Position numbers and translations under genes: made by a program. Shown here piece after piece: positions 1 through 7,114 of a DNA stretch of 64,000 bases (the stretch's first letter is position 1; every line of letters begins with the position of its first letter). The DNA is taken from NCBI GenBank assembly GCA_963736055.1, contig CAVTNM010000008.1, positions 1,302,001 through 1,366,000 of the forward strand, read 5' to 3'. This stretch comes from AC-32 sp963736055. GTDB taxonomy: Bacteria; Actinomycetota; Thermoleophilia; Gaiellales; Gaiellaceae. The notes under the pieces are model-generated. The model was not told where the DNA came from. It ran no database searches and worked only from the letters and a program-made list of their open reading frames with translations.

Positions 1-1464
1 TTCGTTGACCCCAAAGCCGCCGTTGGCGGAGTCGAGGGTTGCCGACGGGTCGCGGCCCTCGGCCAGCCAGCGCACAGGCTGGTTGGCCGGCTTCGAGTAG
101 TCGGCAGTCACGTCGAGCACGAAGCCCGAGTCCAGCGCGTTCCGCGCTGCGTGCAGCCCGTCGCCTGCGTCCTCCACGAACGTGACCTTGTCCTTCGACA
201 GGAACGTGACGTTGTCGAAGCCGGCATGCGCCTCGTCGCCCTTGTACAGGATCGTGAGCTTGCCCGAGTCTGCCGACGGGCTCTTCTGCGTCAACTTGAA
301 GACGGAAGTCCAGCCTCCGGCATCAGCGTTCTCGGGGCTCGTCGCGTCCGTGTCGCCCGTCTCGTCGAAGTAGAACTCGCGGAACCTGACGCCGGGCCGG
401 AACTGCCCGTTCTCGGGCCGCTTGAAGGGCGTTGCGTCCTTCGCGGTCGCGAGCGCGTTCGCGTCGAACGGCGTGGTTCCGTCGACGGCCGTGTCGTGGA
501 TGGTGATCCAGCTCGTGTCGAAGCTCGACCCGTACGTGTGCAGAGCGAGCTGGTCGGGCGAGTTCAACGGGGTCTGCGAGGCCTTGGTGATCGGATCTCC
601 GCCGTCGTTCTCGACCTGGAGCACCTGGAGCTTGCCGTTCTTCAGGTCGCCCGGTTTCTTCGGCACGAAGCGGTAGAGGAAGCTGTTCGGGACCTTGGCC
701 TTCGTCGCTCCCTTGAACGGCCCGCTGGCGTCCTCTGCGATCCAGAGATTGCCGTCGGAGTCGTTCTGGATCCCCTCGGCCGCCACGTCTCCGAAGGAGC
801 CGGAGAGGTCTTCCACGGTCGACGGGTAGCCGGGTGTGGCCGAGTAGACGCCGGTCACGTCCGCTTCTTCGGTGGTGAACACGAGGCGCTTGGCCCACGG
901 ATCCCAGGTGACCCCGTCGATCGTCGAGAGATCGGCTCCGTTCGTGTCCTTCGTGGCGAGCAGAGTGACCCGGTGGGCCGCGTCGGCATCGAGGTTGATC
1001 CTCGTGATCCCGCTCACGCCGCCTACGCCGCCCTCGTGGCCCTGGAACAGAAAATGCGTCCCGTAGTAGTAGTTCGGGTCGGCGCCCGGCAGGCTGTGCT
1101 TGAAGACGAGGTAGACGTTCTTGTCGGGCTCGGTCTTGGTCGCCTCGACGGTTGCGTTCGGCGGGGTCGGGACCATCTGCGGCTGGCCCGCCGCGTTCAG
1201 CACGTCGTTGCCGTAGCCGTAGTAGGAGGTCAACGGAGAGCCGTTCTCGAGCTTCGTCGAGCCCTGCGCCACCACGGCCTCCCGCAGCTCGGGTGAGAGG
1301 ACGTTCGGCGGCGAGTAGCCGGGCGACTTGGTGTTCGCGTTGGGGACTCCGGTCAGGTTGGGCCCGCCGAAGTTCCATGCGGCCCCGGACGCGACGATCG
1401 TCACGCCTGCGACACACAGACAGGCAAGCGCGGCAAATCCTGCACGTCGTCTACCGATTCTCAT
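1..1464 (-). CDS. secreted PhoX/DUF839-type phosphatase, 3' end outside window
   Basis: Reading leftwards from ATG at 1464 the frame stays open for 488 codons to the window edge, so the C-terminus is missing. The product begins MRIGRRRAGFAALACL, a basic n-region followed by a hydrophobic stretch (residues about 8-28), which looks like a cleavable signal peptide, so export is expected. The mature part has the composition of the DUF839/PhoX family (beta-propeller phosphatases using metal cofactors): stretches such as GVTWDPWAKRLVFTTEE, EGIQNDSDGNLWIAEDA and FREFYFDETGDT. PhoX enzymes release phosphate from organic esters outside the cell. AGGGAG lies 11 nt before the ATG and fixes the start. 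No partner gene is visible on its 3' side. Confidence 0.72.
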   Translation of the reverse strand, partial: MRIGRRRAGFAALACLCVAGVTIVASGAAWNFGGPNLTGVPNANTKSPGYSPPNVLSPELREAVVAQGSTKLENGSPLTSYYGYGNDVLNAAGQPQMVPTPPNATVEATKTEPDKNVYLVFKHSLPGADPNYYYGTHFLFQGHEGGVGGVSGITRINLDADAAHRVTLLATKDTNGADLSTIDGVTWDPWAKRLVFTTEEADVTGVYSATPGYPSTVEDLSGSFGDVAAEGIQNDSDGNLWIAEDASGPFKGATKAKVPNSFLYRFVPKKPGDLKNGKLQVLQVENDGGDPITKASQTPLNSPDQLALHTYGSSFDTSWITIHDTAVDGTTPFDANALATAKDATPFKRPENGQFRPGVRFREFYFDETGDTDATSPENADAGGWTSVFKLTQKSPSADSGKLTILYKGDEAHAGFDNVTFLSKDKVTFVEDAGDGLHAARNALDSGFVLDVTADYSKPANQPVRWLAEGRDPSATLDSANGGFGVNE

Positions 1465-1690
1465 CAAGTGTCTCACTCCCTGTAGGTGCGCCCACGGTCT
1501 GCGGCGCGTTTCGGCGGCGACGTTAGGAGTTAGGGCTCCTGCGATGGGTTACTCGCCGGTTCGGCTCCGGTGACGATCCGGTGACGGTTGGAACGCCGTT
1601 GCAGACTGATGCAGGCGCGCCACATCTTCACCTGTCCTTAACCGCACCGCAGCCCACGGACTCCCTTGCCCGGGCCACAGTGTGGTTGCG

Positions 1691-2569
1691 ATGCGTGTCG
1701 CGATCGTCGCCCATCGTCCGAGCGCCACCAACCTCGCGCTTGCCCGGCGCGGCTGGAACGGCGCGCCGGTCGGGTTGCTCTCGCCGCGCGAAGCGCTGCT
1801 CGCGCTCGGGCGGGGCGACCTCGCGGTCGGCCGGCTGGACGTCCGTGAGGATCTCGACGGTGTCGAGGAAGGGCTGTGGGCGCTGGAGCGGCTGCTCGAG
1901 GCGGGAGTGAGGGTGCTCAACCCGCCGCCCGCGGCCCTCTGCGCCCACGACAAGCTGCTGACCGCGCGGAGCTTGCGCCGGGCCGGCCTGCCGCACCCGC
2001 GCACCCGGCTGGTCGAGCGCTACGACGACCTGCCGGACCTCGACTATCCGGCCGTGCTCAAGCCGCGTTTCGGCAGCTGGGGCCGCGATGTCGTGCTCTG
2101 CCGGGACCGACGCGAGCTCGAGCGCAGCCTCGAGGCTCTCTCCTTCCGGCCCTGGTTCCGTACCGGGGGCGTTCTCGCCCAGGAGTTGATCCCGCCCCTC
2201 GGCCACGACCTGCGCCTGATCGTGGCGGCCGGCCGCGTGGTCGGCGCCGCCAAGCGCGTCGCATCTCCCGGCGAGTGGCGGACGAACGTCGCGCTCGGGG
2301 CCATGATCGGCCGCGTCGCGCCACCGCCGGTGGCGGTGACTCTCGCGCGCGCCGCTGCGAAGGTCTCGGGCCTCGATCTCGTGGGCGTCGACCTTCTTCC
2401 CACCGGCCCGGGCGGGTTCTGCGTCATCGAGCTGAACGCCGCCGTGGACTTCCGCCCTGTCTACTCGTTCGCGGGGCGCGATGTCTATGCGGACGCCATG
2501 GCAGCGCTCGCCGGGGGCCGTCAGGCCGCGGATGCCAATTCGGGCGCGCTCGCGGCCGCGCAGCCGTAG
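1691..2569 (+). CDS. RimK/LysX-type ATP-grasp ligase
   Basis: About 292 residues with the order of an ATP-grasp amino-acid ligase: an N-terminal Rossmann-like part (MRVAIVAHRPSATN), a preATP segment AHDKLLTARSLRRAGLPHP, the lysine-bearing PAVLKPRFGSWGRDVV, QELIPPLGHDLRLIV, and the metal-binding end DLVGVDLLPTG with VIELNAAVDF. The family (RimK, LysX, MptN) joins an amino acid to a carboxylate with ATP; the substrate cannot be told here. No LysW-like acidic carrier protein or lysine genes lie nearby, which argues against a lysine-biosynthesis role. A GTG nine bases upstream is an alternative start; ATG is preferred because family members begin with this strand. No Shine-Dalgarno is evident. 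Confidence 0.7.
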   Translation: MRVAIVAHRPSATNLALARRGWNGAPVGLLSPREALLALGRGDLAVGRLDVREDLDGVEEGLWALERLLEAGVRVLNPPPAALCAHDKLLTARSLRRAGLPHPRTRLVERYDDLPDLDYPAVLKPRFGSWGRDVVLCRDRRELERSLEALSFRPWFRTGGVLAQELIPPLGHDLRLIVAAGRVVGAAKRVASPGEWRTNVALGAMIGRVAPPPVAVTLARAAAKVSGLDLVGVDLLPTGPGGFCVIELNAAVDFRPVYSFAGRDVYADAMAALAGGRQAADANSGALAAAQP

Positions 2570-2602
2570 CTGCCGATCGCGCCGACCTCCAGGTGCGTCG
2601 AC

Positions 2603-2608
2603 TAACGT
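2603..2608 (+). promoter_or_regulatory. candidate -10 box (TAACGT), leaderless start
   Basis: TAACGT sits six bases before the ATG of the DksA-like gene, and no Shine-Dalgarno lies between. This is the spacing expected when transcription starts at or next to the start codon. Confidence 0.3.
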
Positions 2609-2614
2609 TGCGTG

Positions 2615-2938
2615 ATGGACCCTGAACGAGCTCGCACACTGTTGGCGCAAGAGCGAGAGCGAATCGAGCGGTCGCTCGCCAGGCTCCGGCACGAGGATAC
2701 CGGGGAGCCGGCGGACGAGAAGGACCCCGGCAACCTGGCATCCGATCTCTACCAGGACGAGCTCGACGAGGGTCTGGCAGACGATCTACGCGAGGAGCTT
2801 GCGGCCGTCGAGCGTGCCGAGGCCCGTCTCGCCGCCGGTACCTACGGCCTGTCGATCGACAGCGGCAAGCCCATTCCGGACGAGCGTCTCGAGGCTCTTC
2901 CGACGGCTGAGCGAACGGTCGAAGAGGAAGCGCGCTGA
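2615..2938 (+). CDS. DksA/TraR-family protein lacking zinc-finger cysteines
   Basis: A 107-residue acidic protein with the DksA/TraR layout: an N-terminal helical half (ERARTLLAQERERIERSLARL), the acidic DLYQDELDEGLADDLREEL stretch, and a C-terminal segment YGLSIDSGKPIPDERLEALP. In the family that last segment reads YGxCxxCGxxIPxxRLxAxP followed by CxxC; here all four cysteines are gone (LSIDSG, then AERTVEEE), so a zinc-binding fold is impossible. DksA-type proteins act in the RNA polymerase secondary channel; actinobacterial relatives are mostly uncharacterised. A GTG codon directly before the ATG is an alternative start. The gene appears monocistronic. Confidence 0.75.
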   Translation: MDPERARTLLAQERERIERSLARLRHEDTGEPADEKDPGNLASDLYQDELDEGLADDLREELAAVERAEARLAAGTYGLSIDSGKPIPDERLEALPTAERTVEEEAR

Positions 2939-3099
2939 GCTCTAGGGAGGGCTAACCGCGCCCCCCGGATAGCTCGCCTCGGGGCTCGTGCCGGCGAAGC
3001 AGCCGCTGCTCGACGAGGTCCTGCCGCGATTCGAGGCCATCTCCTTCCTCGTGCGTCCGGAGCGCGGCGGCCGCCGCGTGGCATGCGCCGGACGGGCGT

Positions 3100-3297
3100 C
3101 TAGGCGACCAGAGCGCGTCGCCGTTCGAAGCGCTCGATGCGCCCACCGCTCGCCAGGGCGCGCTCGCGCCCGGTGTATGCGGGATGGCAGCTCGAGCAGA
3201 CGTCGACCGAAAGCGCTTCCGCGGTCGAGCGGATGTGGAAGGACGCACCGCAGGACGAGCAGCGCACGTCGACGAGATGCGTATTGGGATGCTTCAA
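3100..3297 (-). CDS. rpmE: 50S ribosomal protein L31
   Basis: Encodes 65 residues, MKHPNTHLVDVRCSSCG through CSSCHPAYTG, the zinc-containing (C+) form of L31 with two CxxC pairs, a component of the large subunit near the central protuberance. The start is a TTG: AAGGAG stands six bases upstream of it, while the frame further upstream reads through that Shine-Dalgarno, so longer versions are wrong. The FHIRSTAEALSVDVCSSC core and the length match the family. The C-terminus is arginine-rich (RIERFERRRALVA). The gene is divergent from the flavoprotein at 3434. Confidence 0.9.
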   Translation of the reverse strand: MKHPNTHLVDVRCSSCGASFHIRSTAEALSVDVCSSCHPAYTGRERALASGGRIERFERRRALVA

Positions 3298-3420
3298 GAG
3301 TTCCTCCTTGCTGACGGCACGGTCACTGTCGCCGTGCCTTCCTCTTTCTAAAACGACGGAGGAGCCGTAGGTGTTCCAGCTGGCCCGCCCCACCGGATCC
3401 GTGAGCCTGTCGCGCCGCAC

Positions 3421-3426
3421 TACTAT
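3421..3426 (+). promoter_or_regulatory. candidate -10 box (TACTAT), leaderless start
   Basis: TACTAT lies seven bases upstream of the GTG at 3434 in the gap between divergent rpmE and the flavoprotein gene. There is no Shine-Dalgarno, consistent with leaderless expression of the flavoprotein-egtBD run. Confidence 0.4.
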
Positions 3427-3433
3427 CGACGAC

Positions 3434-4699
3434 GTGAGCCCGGTTCGCCCAACAGTGCAGGTGGTGGGTCGGCGGATGGACCCCGACCACTACCGTCTTC
3501 GCGATTTCCTCACGCGCACCGCGCAGCCCTACGAGTGGCACGAGGCGGGCTCCGCCGAGGCCGATCTCCTGCTCGGGCGGCTCGGCCTGGTCGACGCGGA
3601 GCTGCCGGTCCTCGTCGATAGCGAGCGAACCTTCACCGGGGCGACCGTCGAGAAGATCGCGGTGGCCTGGGGCGGCCTGCAGCCGGCTAAGCGGGCGCAC
3701 TACGACTTCGTCGTCATCGGCGCGGGGCCTGCGGGTCTCGCTGCCGCCGTCTACGCCGCATCCGACGGACTGTCGACGCTCGTGTGCGACCAGAACGTGC
3801 CCGGAGGCCAGGCGTCGTACGCCACGATGATCGAGAACTTCTTCGGCTTCCCCGAGGGGATCGGCGGTGCGGAGCTGGCGCGACTGGCCGCCCGGCAGGC
3901 CGAGCAGTTCGGCGCCGAGCTCATGCTCCTGCGCGGCGTCCGAGGCAGCCGGATGAAGGGGCACGACGAGCCGGTCGAGCTGATCCTCGAGGACGACTCC
4001 GAGGTGACTGCGTCAGTCGTCCTGGCGGCACCGGGCATGGACTGGCGACGGCTCGACCTGGATGGAATGGACGATCTCCTGGGCCATGGCGTCTACTACG
4101 GAGCAGGCCGCAGCGAGGCAGCGCAGTGCTCCGGCCAGAGCGTGGTGGTGGTCGGCGCCGGCAACTCCGCCGGCCAGGCCGTGCTCAACTTCGCCAACCA
4201 GACGGCCCGCGTGACGATGGTCGTTCGCGGTGACCGGCTCAGCAAGAGCATGTCGGCGTACCTGATCGAGCGGATCGAGCGCCATCCGCTGATCGACGTC
4301 CATCTCGAGACGCAGCTGACCGGCCTGCAGGCCGACGGCGGCAAGCTCGAGGCGGTCACCATCACCGATGCGGCCGACAAGGCGGAGACGCGCCCGATGG
4401 ACGCCGTCTTCCTCTGCCTCGGCGGTCTTCCGCACACCGAGTGGTGTTCGCGGGAGCACGTCATCACCGATGACCGCGGCTACATCCTCACCGGCCAGGA
4501 CCTGCTCGCCGGCGGCATTCCCGACTGCTGGCCGCTCGACCGGGATCCCCTCCCGCTCGAGACCAGCCGCGTCGGGCTGTTCGCGGCGGGTGACGTGAGG
4601 CATGGCTCGACGAAGCGCGTCGCCGCGGCCGTGGGCGAGGGCTCCATGGTTGCGTCGCTCATCTTCAACCGCCTGGCGGAGCTCGGTGTCGCCGTTTGA
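3434..4699 (+). CDS. thioredoxin-reductase-like FAD oxidoreductase without redox CxxC
   Basis: 421 residues from GTG. An N-terminal part of about 85 residues (RDFLTRTAQPYEWHEAG, ELPVLVDSERTF) resembles a degenerate glutaredoxin/thioredoxin fold; then comes a low-molecular-weight thioredoxin-reductase body with the FAD motif VVIGAGPAGLAAAVYAA, GGQASYATMIENFFGFP, the second dinucleotide motif VVVVGAGNSAGQA, and FAAGDVRHGSTKRVAAAVGEG. Where classical TrxR has the CATC disulfide, this protein reads VYYGAGRSEAAQCSG, so it cannot pass electrons by the usual route. Its stop codon lies inside the start of egtB (14-bp overlap), suggesting a link with ergothioneine metabolism; the electron acceptor is unknown. 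The start is preceded by TACTAT and no Shine-Dalgarno. Confidence 0.78.
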   Translation: MSPVRPTVQVVGRRMDPDHYRLRDFLTRTAQPYEWHEAGSAEADLLLGRLGLVDAELPVLVDSERTFTGATVEKIAVAWGGLQPAKRAHYDFVVIGAGPAGLAAAVYAASDGLSTLVCDQNVPGGQASYATMIENFFGFPEGIGGAELARLAARQAEQFGAELMLLRGVRGSRMKGHDEPVELILEDDSEVTASVVLAAPGMDWRRLDLDGMDDLLGHGVYYGAGRSEAAQCSGQSVVVVGAGNSAGQAVLNFANQTARVTMVVRGDRLSKSMSAYLIERIERHPLIDVHLETQLTGLQADGGKLEAVTITDAADKAETRPMDAVFLCLGGLPHTEWCSREHVITDDRGYILTGQDLLAGGIPDCWPLDRDPLPLETSRVGLFAAGDVRHGSTKRVAAAVGEGSMVASLIFNRLAELGVAV

Positions 4700-5795
4700 G
4701 CTTGCGGGCGCTCTCGAGCACGCGCGCGAGCGCACGCTGACGCTCCTGGAGCCGCTCTCCGACGACCAGCTCGCGGCCCAGGTCTCGCCCCTTCAGTCGC
4801 CGCTCGTCTGGGATCTCGCCCATATCGGCCACTTCGAGGAGCTGTGGCTCCTGCGACGCGTCGGCGGACGGAGTGCGGTGTCGACGGAGCACGACGACCT
4901 CTACGACTCGTTCACGCATGCACGCGGCGAGCGCGGACGGCTGGCGATCCTCCCGCCGCAAGCCGCGCGCGCCTACGTACGCGAGGTGCGCGAAGCCGTG
5001 CTCGCGCTTCTCCCGGAGTTGCCGTTCGATGACGGGGATCCGCTGCTCGAGCAGGGATTCGTGGTCGGGATGGTGGCCCAGCACGAGCTTCAGCACGCCG
5101 AGACGATGGTGCAGACGCTCGCGCTCGCGGGCTGGTCCGATCCGGCGCCGCAGGGGCCACCCGAGGTCGGCGCGAGCGGCGAGGTCACCGTGCCCGGGGG
5201 CCAGTTCACCCTCGGCTCCACGCACCCGTGGGCGTACGACAACGAGCAGCCCGCCCACCCGGTCGAGCTTCCCCCATTTCGGATCGACCGCGCACTCGTC
5301 ACGAACGCCGACTACGCGGCATTCGTCGACGCGGGCGGCTACCGCGACCGCGACCTCTGGAGTGCCCGAGGCTGGGACTGGCGCGAAGCGGAAGGAGCGG
5401 AGCGGCCCCTCTTCTGGAATGCCGCCGCACCTCGACAGCTCCCCGTCCAGCACGTCTCCTTCCACGAGGCCGAGGCGTACGCGAGCTGGGCGGGCAAGCG
5501 TCTGCCGACCGAGCTCGAATGGGAGAAGGCGGCGACAACGGCCGCCGGGGCGCTCGAGCACATGAGCGGCGCGGTCTGGCAGTGGACGTCGTCGTTCTTC
5601 GACGGCTATCCGGGCTTCTCGGCCTTTCCCTACGCGGAATACTCCGAAGCCTTCTTCGGCGACCAGCACAGGGTGCTCCGCGGCGGCTCGTGGTTCACGG
5701 ATCCGCTGGTCGCGCGGCGCCCCACGTTCCGCAACTGGGACCTCCCGCAACGCCGCCAGATCTTCTCCGGCTTCCGCTGCGCGCGCGATGACTAG
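4686..5795 (+). CDS. egtB: ergothioneine biosynthesis sulfoxide synthase EgtB
   Basis: 369 residues from GTG. The N-terminal DinB-like four-helix domain supplies the iron ligands: His46 in WDLAHIGHFEELW and His133/His137 in AQHELQHAETM, spaced as in mycobacterial EgtB. The C-terminal formylglycine-generating-enzyme fold follows (GGQFTLGSTHPWAYDNEQPAH, VSFHEAEAYASWAGKRLPTELEWEKA, VLRGGSWFTDP, FSGFRCARD). EgtB uses oxygen and iron to join a thiol (gamma-glutamylcysteine or cysteine) to trimethylhistidine. egtD overlaps its 3' end by 8 bp, which supports ergothioneine over the related selenoneine enzyme SenA. No egtA or egtC is in the window, so the thiol donor is open. Confidence 0.9.
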   Translation: MSPFELAGALEHARERTLTLLEPLSDDQLAAQVSPLQSPLVWDLAHIGHFEELWLLRRVGGRSAVSTEHDDLYDSFTHARGERGRLAILPPQAARAYVREVREAVLALLPELPFDDGDPLLEQGFVVGMVAQHELQHAETMVQTLALAGWSDPAPQGPPEVGASGEVTVPGGQFTLGSTHPWAYDNEQPAHPVELPPFRIDRALVTNADYAAFVDAGGYRDRDLWSARGWDWREAEGAERPLFWNAAAPRQLPVQHVSFHEAEAYASWAGKRLPTELEWEKAATTAAGALEHMSGAVWQWTSSFFDGYPGFSAFPYAEYSEAFFGDQHRVLRGGSWFTDPLVARRPTFRNWDLPQRRQIFSGFRCARDD

Positions 5796-6822
5796 GGCGC
5801 CGACCGAGCAGGGTGCGCGCATCGACGTTCTCCACGACGAGGCCGGCGGTCGCCCGAGCCTCTACGAGGCGACGGCCAGGAGCCTGCGCGCCGAAGTGAA
5901 GGAGCTGCCCGCGGTCTGGCTCTACGACGAGCGAGGCTCGCGTCTGTACGGGGAGATCACGCGGCTCCCGGAGTACTACCTCCCGCGCCGCGAGGGCGAG
6001 ATCCTGCGCGCCCGGGCCGCCGCGATCGCAAGGCGCACCCAGGCGCGGACGCTCGTCGAGCTCGGCGCCGGGGACTCCGACAACACCCGTGTTCTTCTGG
6101 ACGCGCTCGACTCCGCCGGCACCCTCGAGCGCTTTGCGCCGCTGGACGTGAGCGAGCAGACTCTGCGAGCGAGCGCGGAGGCGATCGCGGCGGCCTATCC
6201 GCGGGTCCACGTCCAGGCGATAGTCGGTGACTTCGAGCGCGATCTCGGCGCGCTTCCTGGGGAGGGGCCACGTTTGATCGCCTTCCTCGGAAGCACGATC
6301 GGGAACCTGTACCCCGAGCCGCGGGGGCGGTTTCTCGCGACGCTGGCCACGTTGCTCGAGCAGGACGACGCGGTCCTGCTCGGCCTCGACCTCGTGAAAG
6401 AGGTCGCCACCATCGAGGCGGCGTACAACGACAGCCGCGGCGTCACCGAGGCGTTCGTCCGTAACGCTCTGACCGCGGTCGATCGTGAGCTGGGCGCCAC
6501 GTTCGACCAGCGGCGGTTCGACTACGAAGCGCGCTGGGATCCGGAGCACGAGCGGATGGACATCGGCTTGCGGGCGCGGGAGTTGCACGCCGTCGCCATC
6601 CCGCGTCTCGAGCTCGACCTGGCGTTCGAGGAGCACGAGCCGCTGCGAGTCGAGATCAGCTCGAAGTTCCGCCGCGAGCTCTTCGAGCGCGAGGTCGAGC
6701 GAGCCCGGCTCCGGCTCGAGTCCTGGTGGACCGACGCGGAGAGCGGTTTCGCCGTCGCGCTCCTGGTCCCCGAGCTCACGGCAGCCAACGACCACCCGAC
6801 AGAGAGGAACGGGCATGTCTGA
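5788..6822 (+). CDS. egtD: L-histidine N-alpha-methyltransferase EgtD
   Basis: 344 residues of the DUF2260-type SAM methyltransferase that trimethylates histidine to hercynine, the first step of ergothioneine synthesis. Visible signatures are ITRLPEYYLPRREGEIL (family form YYLTRxE), the SAM-binding LVELGAGDSDNTRVLLDAL, LIAFLGSTIGNLYPEPR and the C-terminal ISSKFRRELFE. The length fits the family (about 320-340). It overlaps egtB by 8 bp upstream and the zinc-finger gene by 8 bp downstream, so the run is a translationally coupled operon. The product, hercynine, is the substrate of the preceding EgtB. Confidence 0.92.
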   Translation: MTRAPTEQGARIDVLHDEAGGRPSLYEATARSLRAEVKELPAVWLYDERGSRLYGEITRLPEYYLPRREGEILRARAAAIARRTQARTLVELGAGDSDNTRVLLDALDSAGTLERFAPLDVSEQTLRASAEAIAAAYPRVHVQAIVGDFERDLGALPGEGPRLIAFLGSTIGNLYPEPRGRFLATLATLLEQDDAVLLGLDLVKEVATIEAAYNDSRGVTEAFVRNALTAVDRELGATFDQRRFDYEARWDPEHERMDIGLRARELHAVAIPRLELDLAFEEHEPLRVEISSKFRRELFEREVERARLRLESWWTDAESGFAVALLVPELTAANDHPTERNGHV

Positions 6823-7102
6823 AGGCACCAGCATCTGCAGCCACCTCGACCAGATCGAGGTGACGGCGCTCCCGGAGACGATCGAGGGCTGTGAGGAGTG
6901 CCTGAAGATCGGAAGCAGCTGGGTGCATCTCCGCATGTGCATGACGTGCGGGAAGATCGGCTGCTGCGACTCGTCGCCGAACCGGCACGCAACCGCGCAT
7001 GAACGCGAGAGCAGCCACCCGATCATCCGCTCGGCCGAGCCGGGCGAGGATTGGAGCTGGTGCTACCTCGACGAGGTGGCGTTTGCGGCGCCGGCAGGGT
7101 AA
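6815..7102 (+). CDS. UBP-type (ZnF-UBP) zinc finger protein
   Basis: 95 residues, essentially one ZnF-UBP domain: CSHLDQIEV, GCEECLKIGSSWVHLRMC, TCGKIGCCDSSPNRHATAH and HPIIRSAEPGEDWSWCYLDE. These are the zinc-binding cysteines and histidines of the domain that in eukaryotes binds ubiquitin C-termini. Bacterial stand-alone copies are common in Actinobacteria and have no established role. The start ATG lies inside the egtD 3' end with GAGAGGAAC just upstream, so it is probably translated from the egt message. A function in thiol/redox metabolism would be guesswork from position alone. Confidence 0.85.
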   Translation: MSEGTSICSHLDQIEVTALPETIEGCEECLKIGSSWVHLRMCMTCGKIGCCDSSPNRHATAHERESSHPIIRSAEPGEDWSWCYLDEVAFAAPAG

Positions 7103-7114
7103 GGAGAGCAGCGC

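Noticed and set aside
151..1296. Plus-strand protein over the left edge
   Set aside because: Antisense to the PhoX-like gene, which has a signal peptide, Shine-Dalgarno and family motifs; the plus frame is arginine/valine-rich shadow sequence.
4686..5795. Selenoneine synthase SenA instead of EgtB
   Set aside because: egtD is coupled directly downstream and no SenB-like glycosyltransferase or selenophosphate synthase is present.
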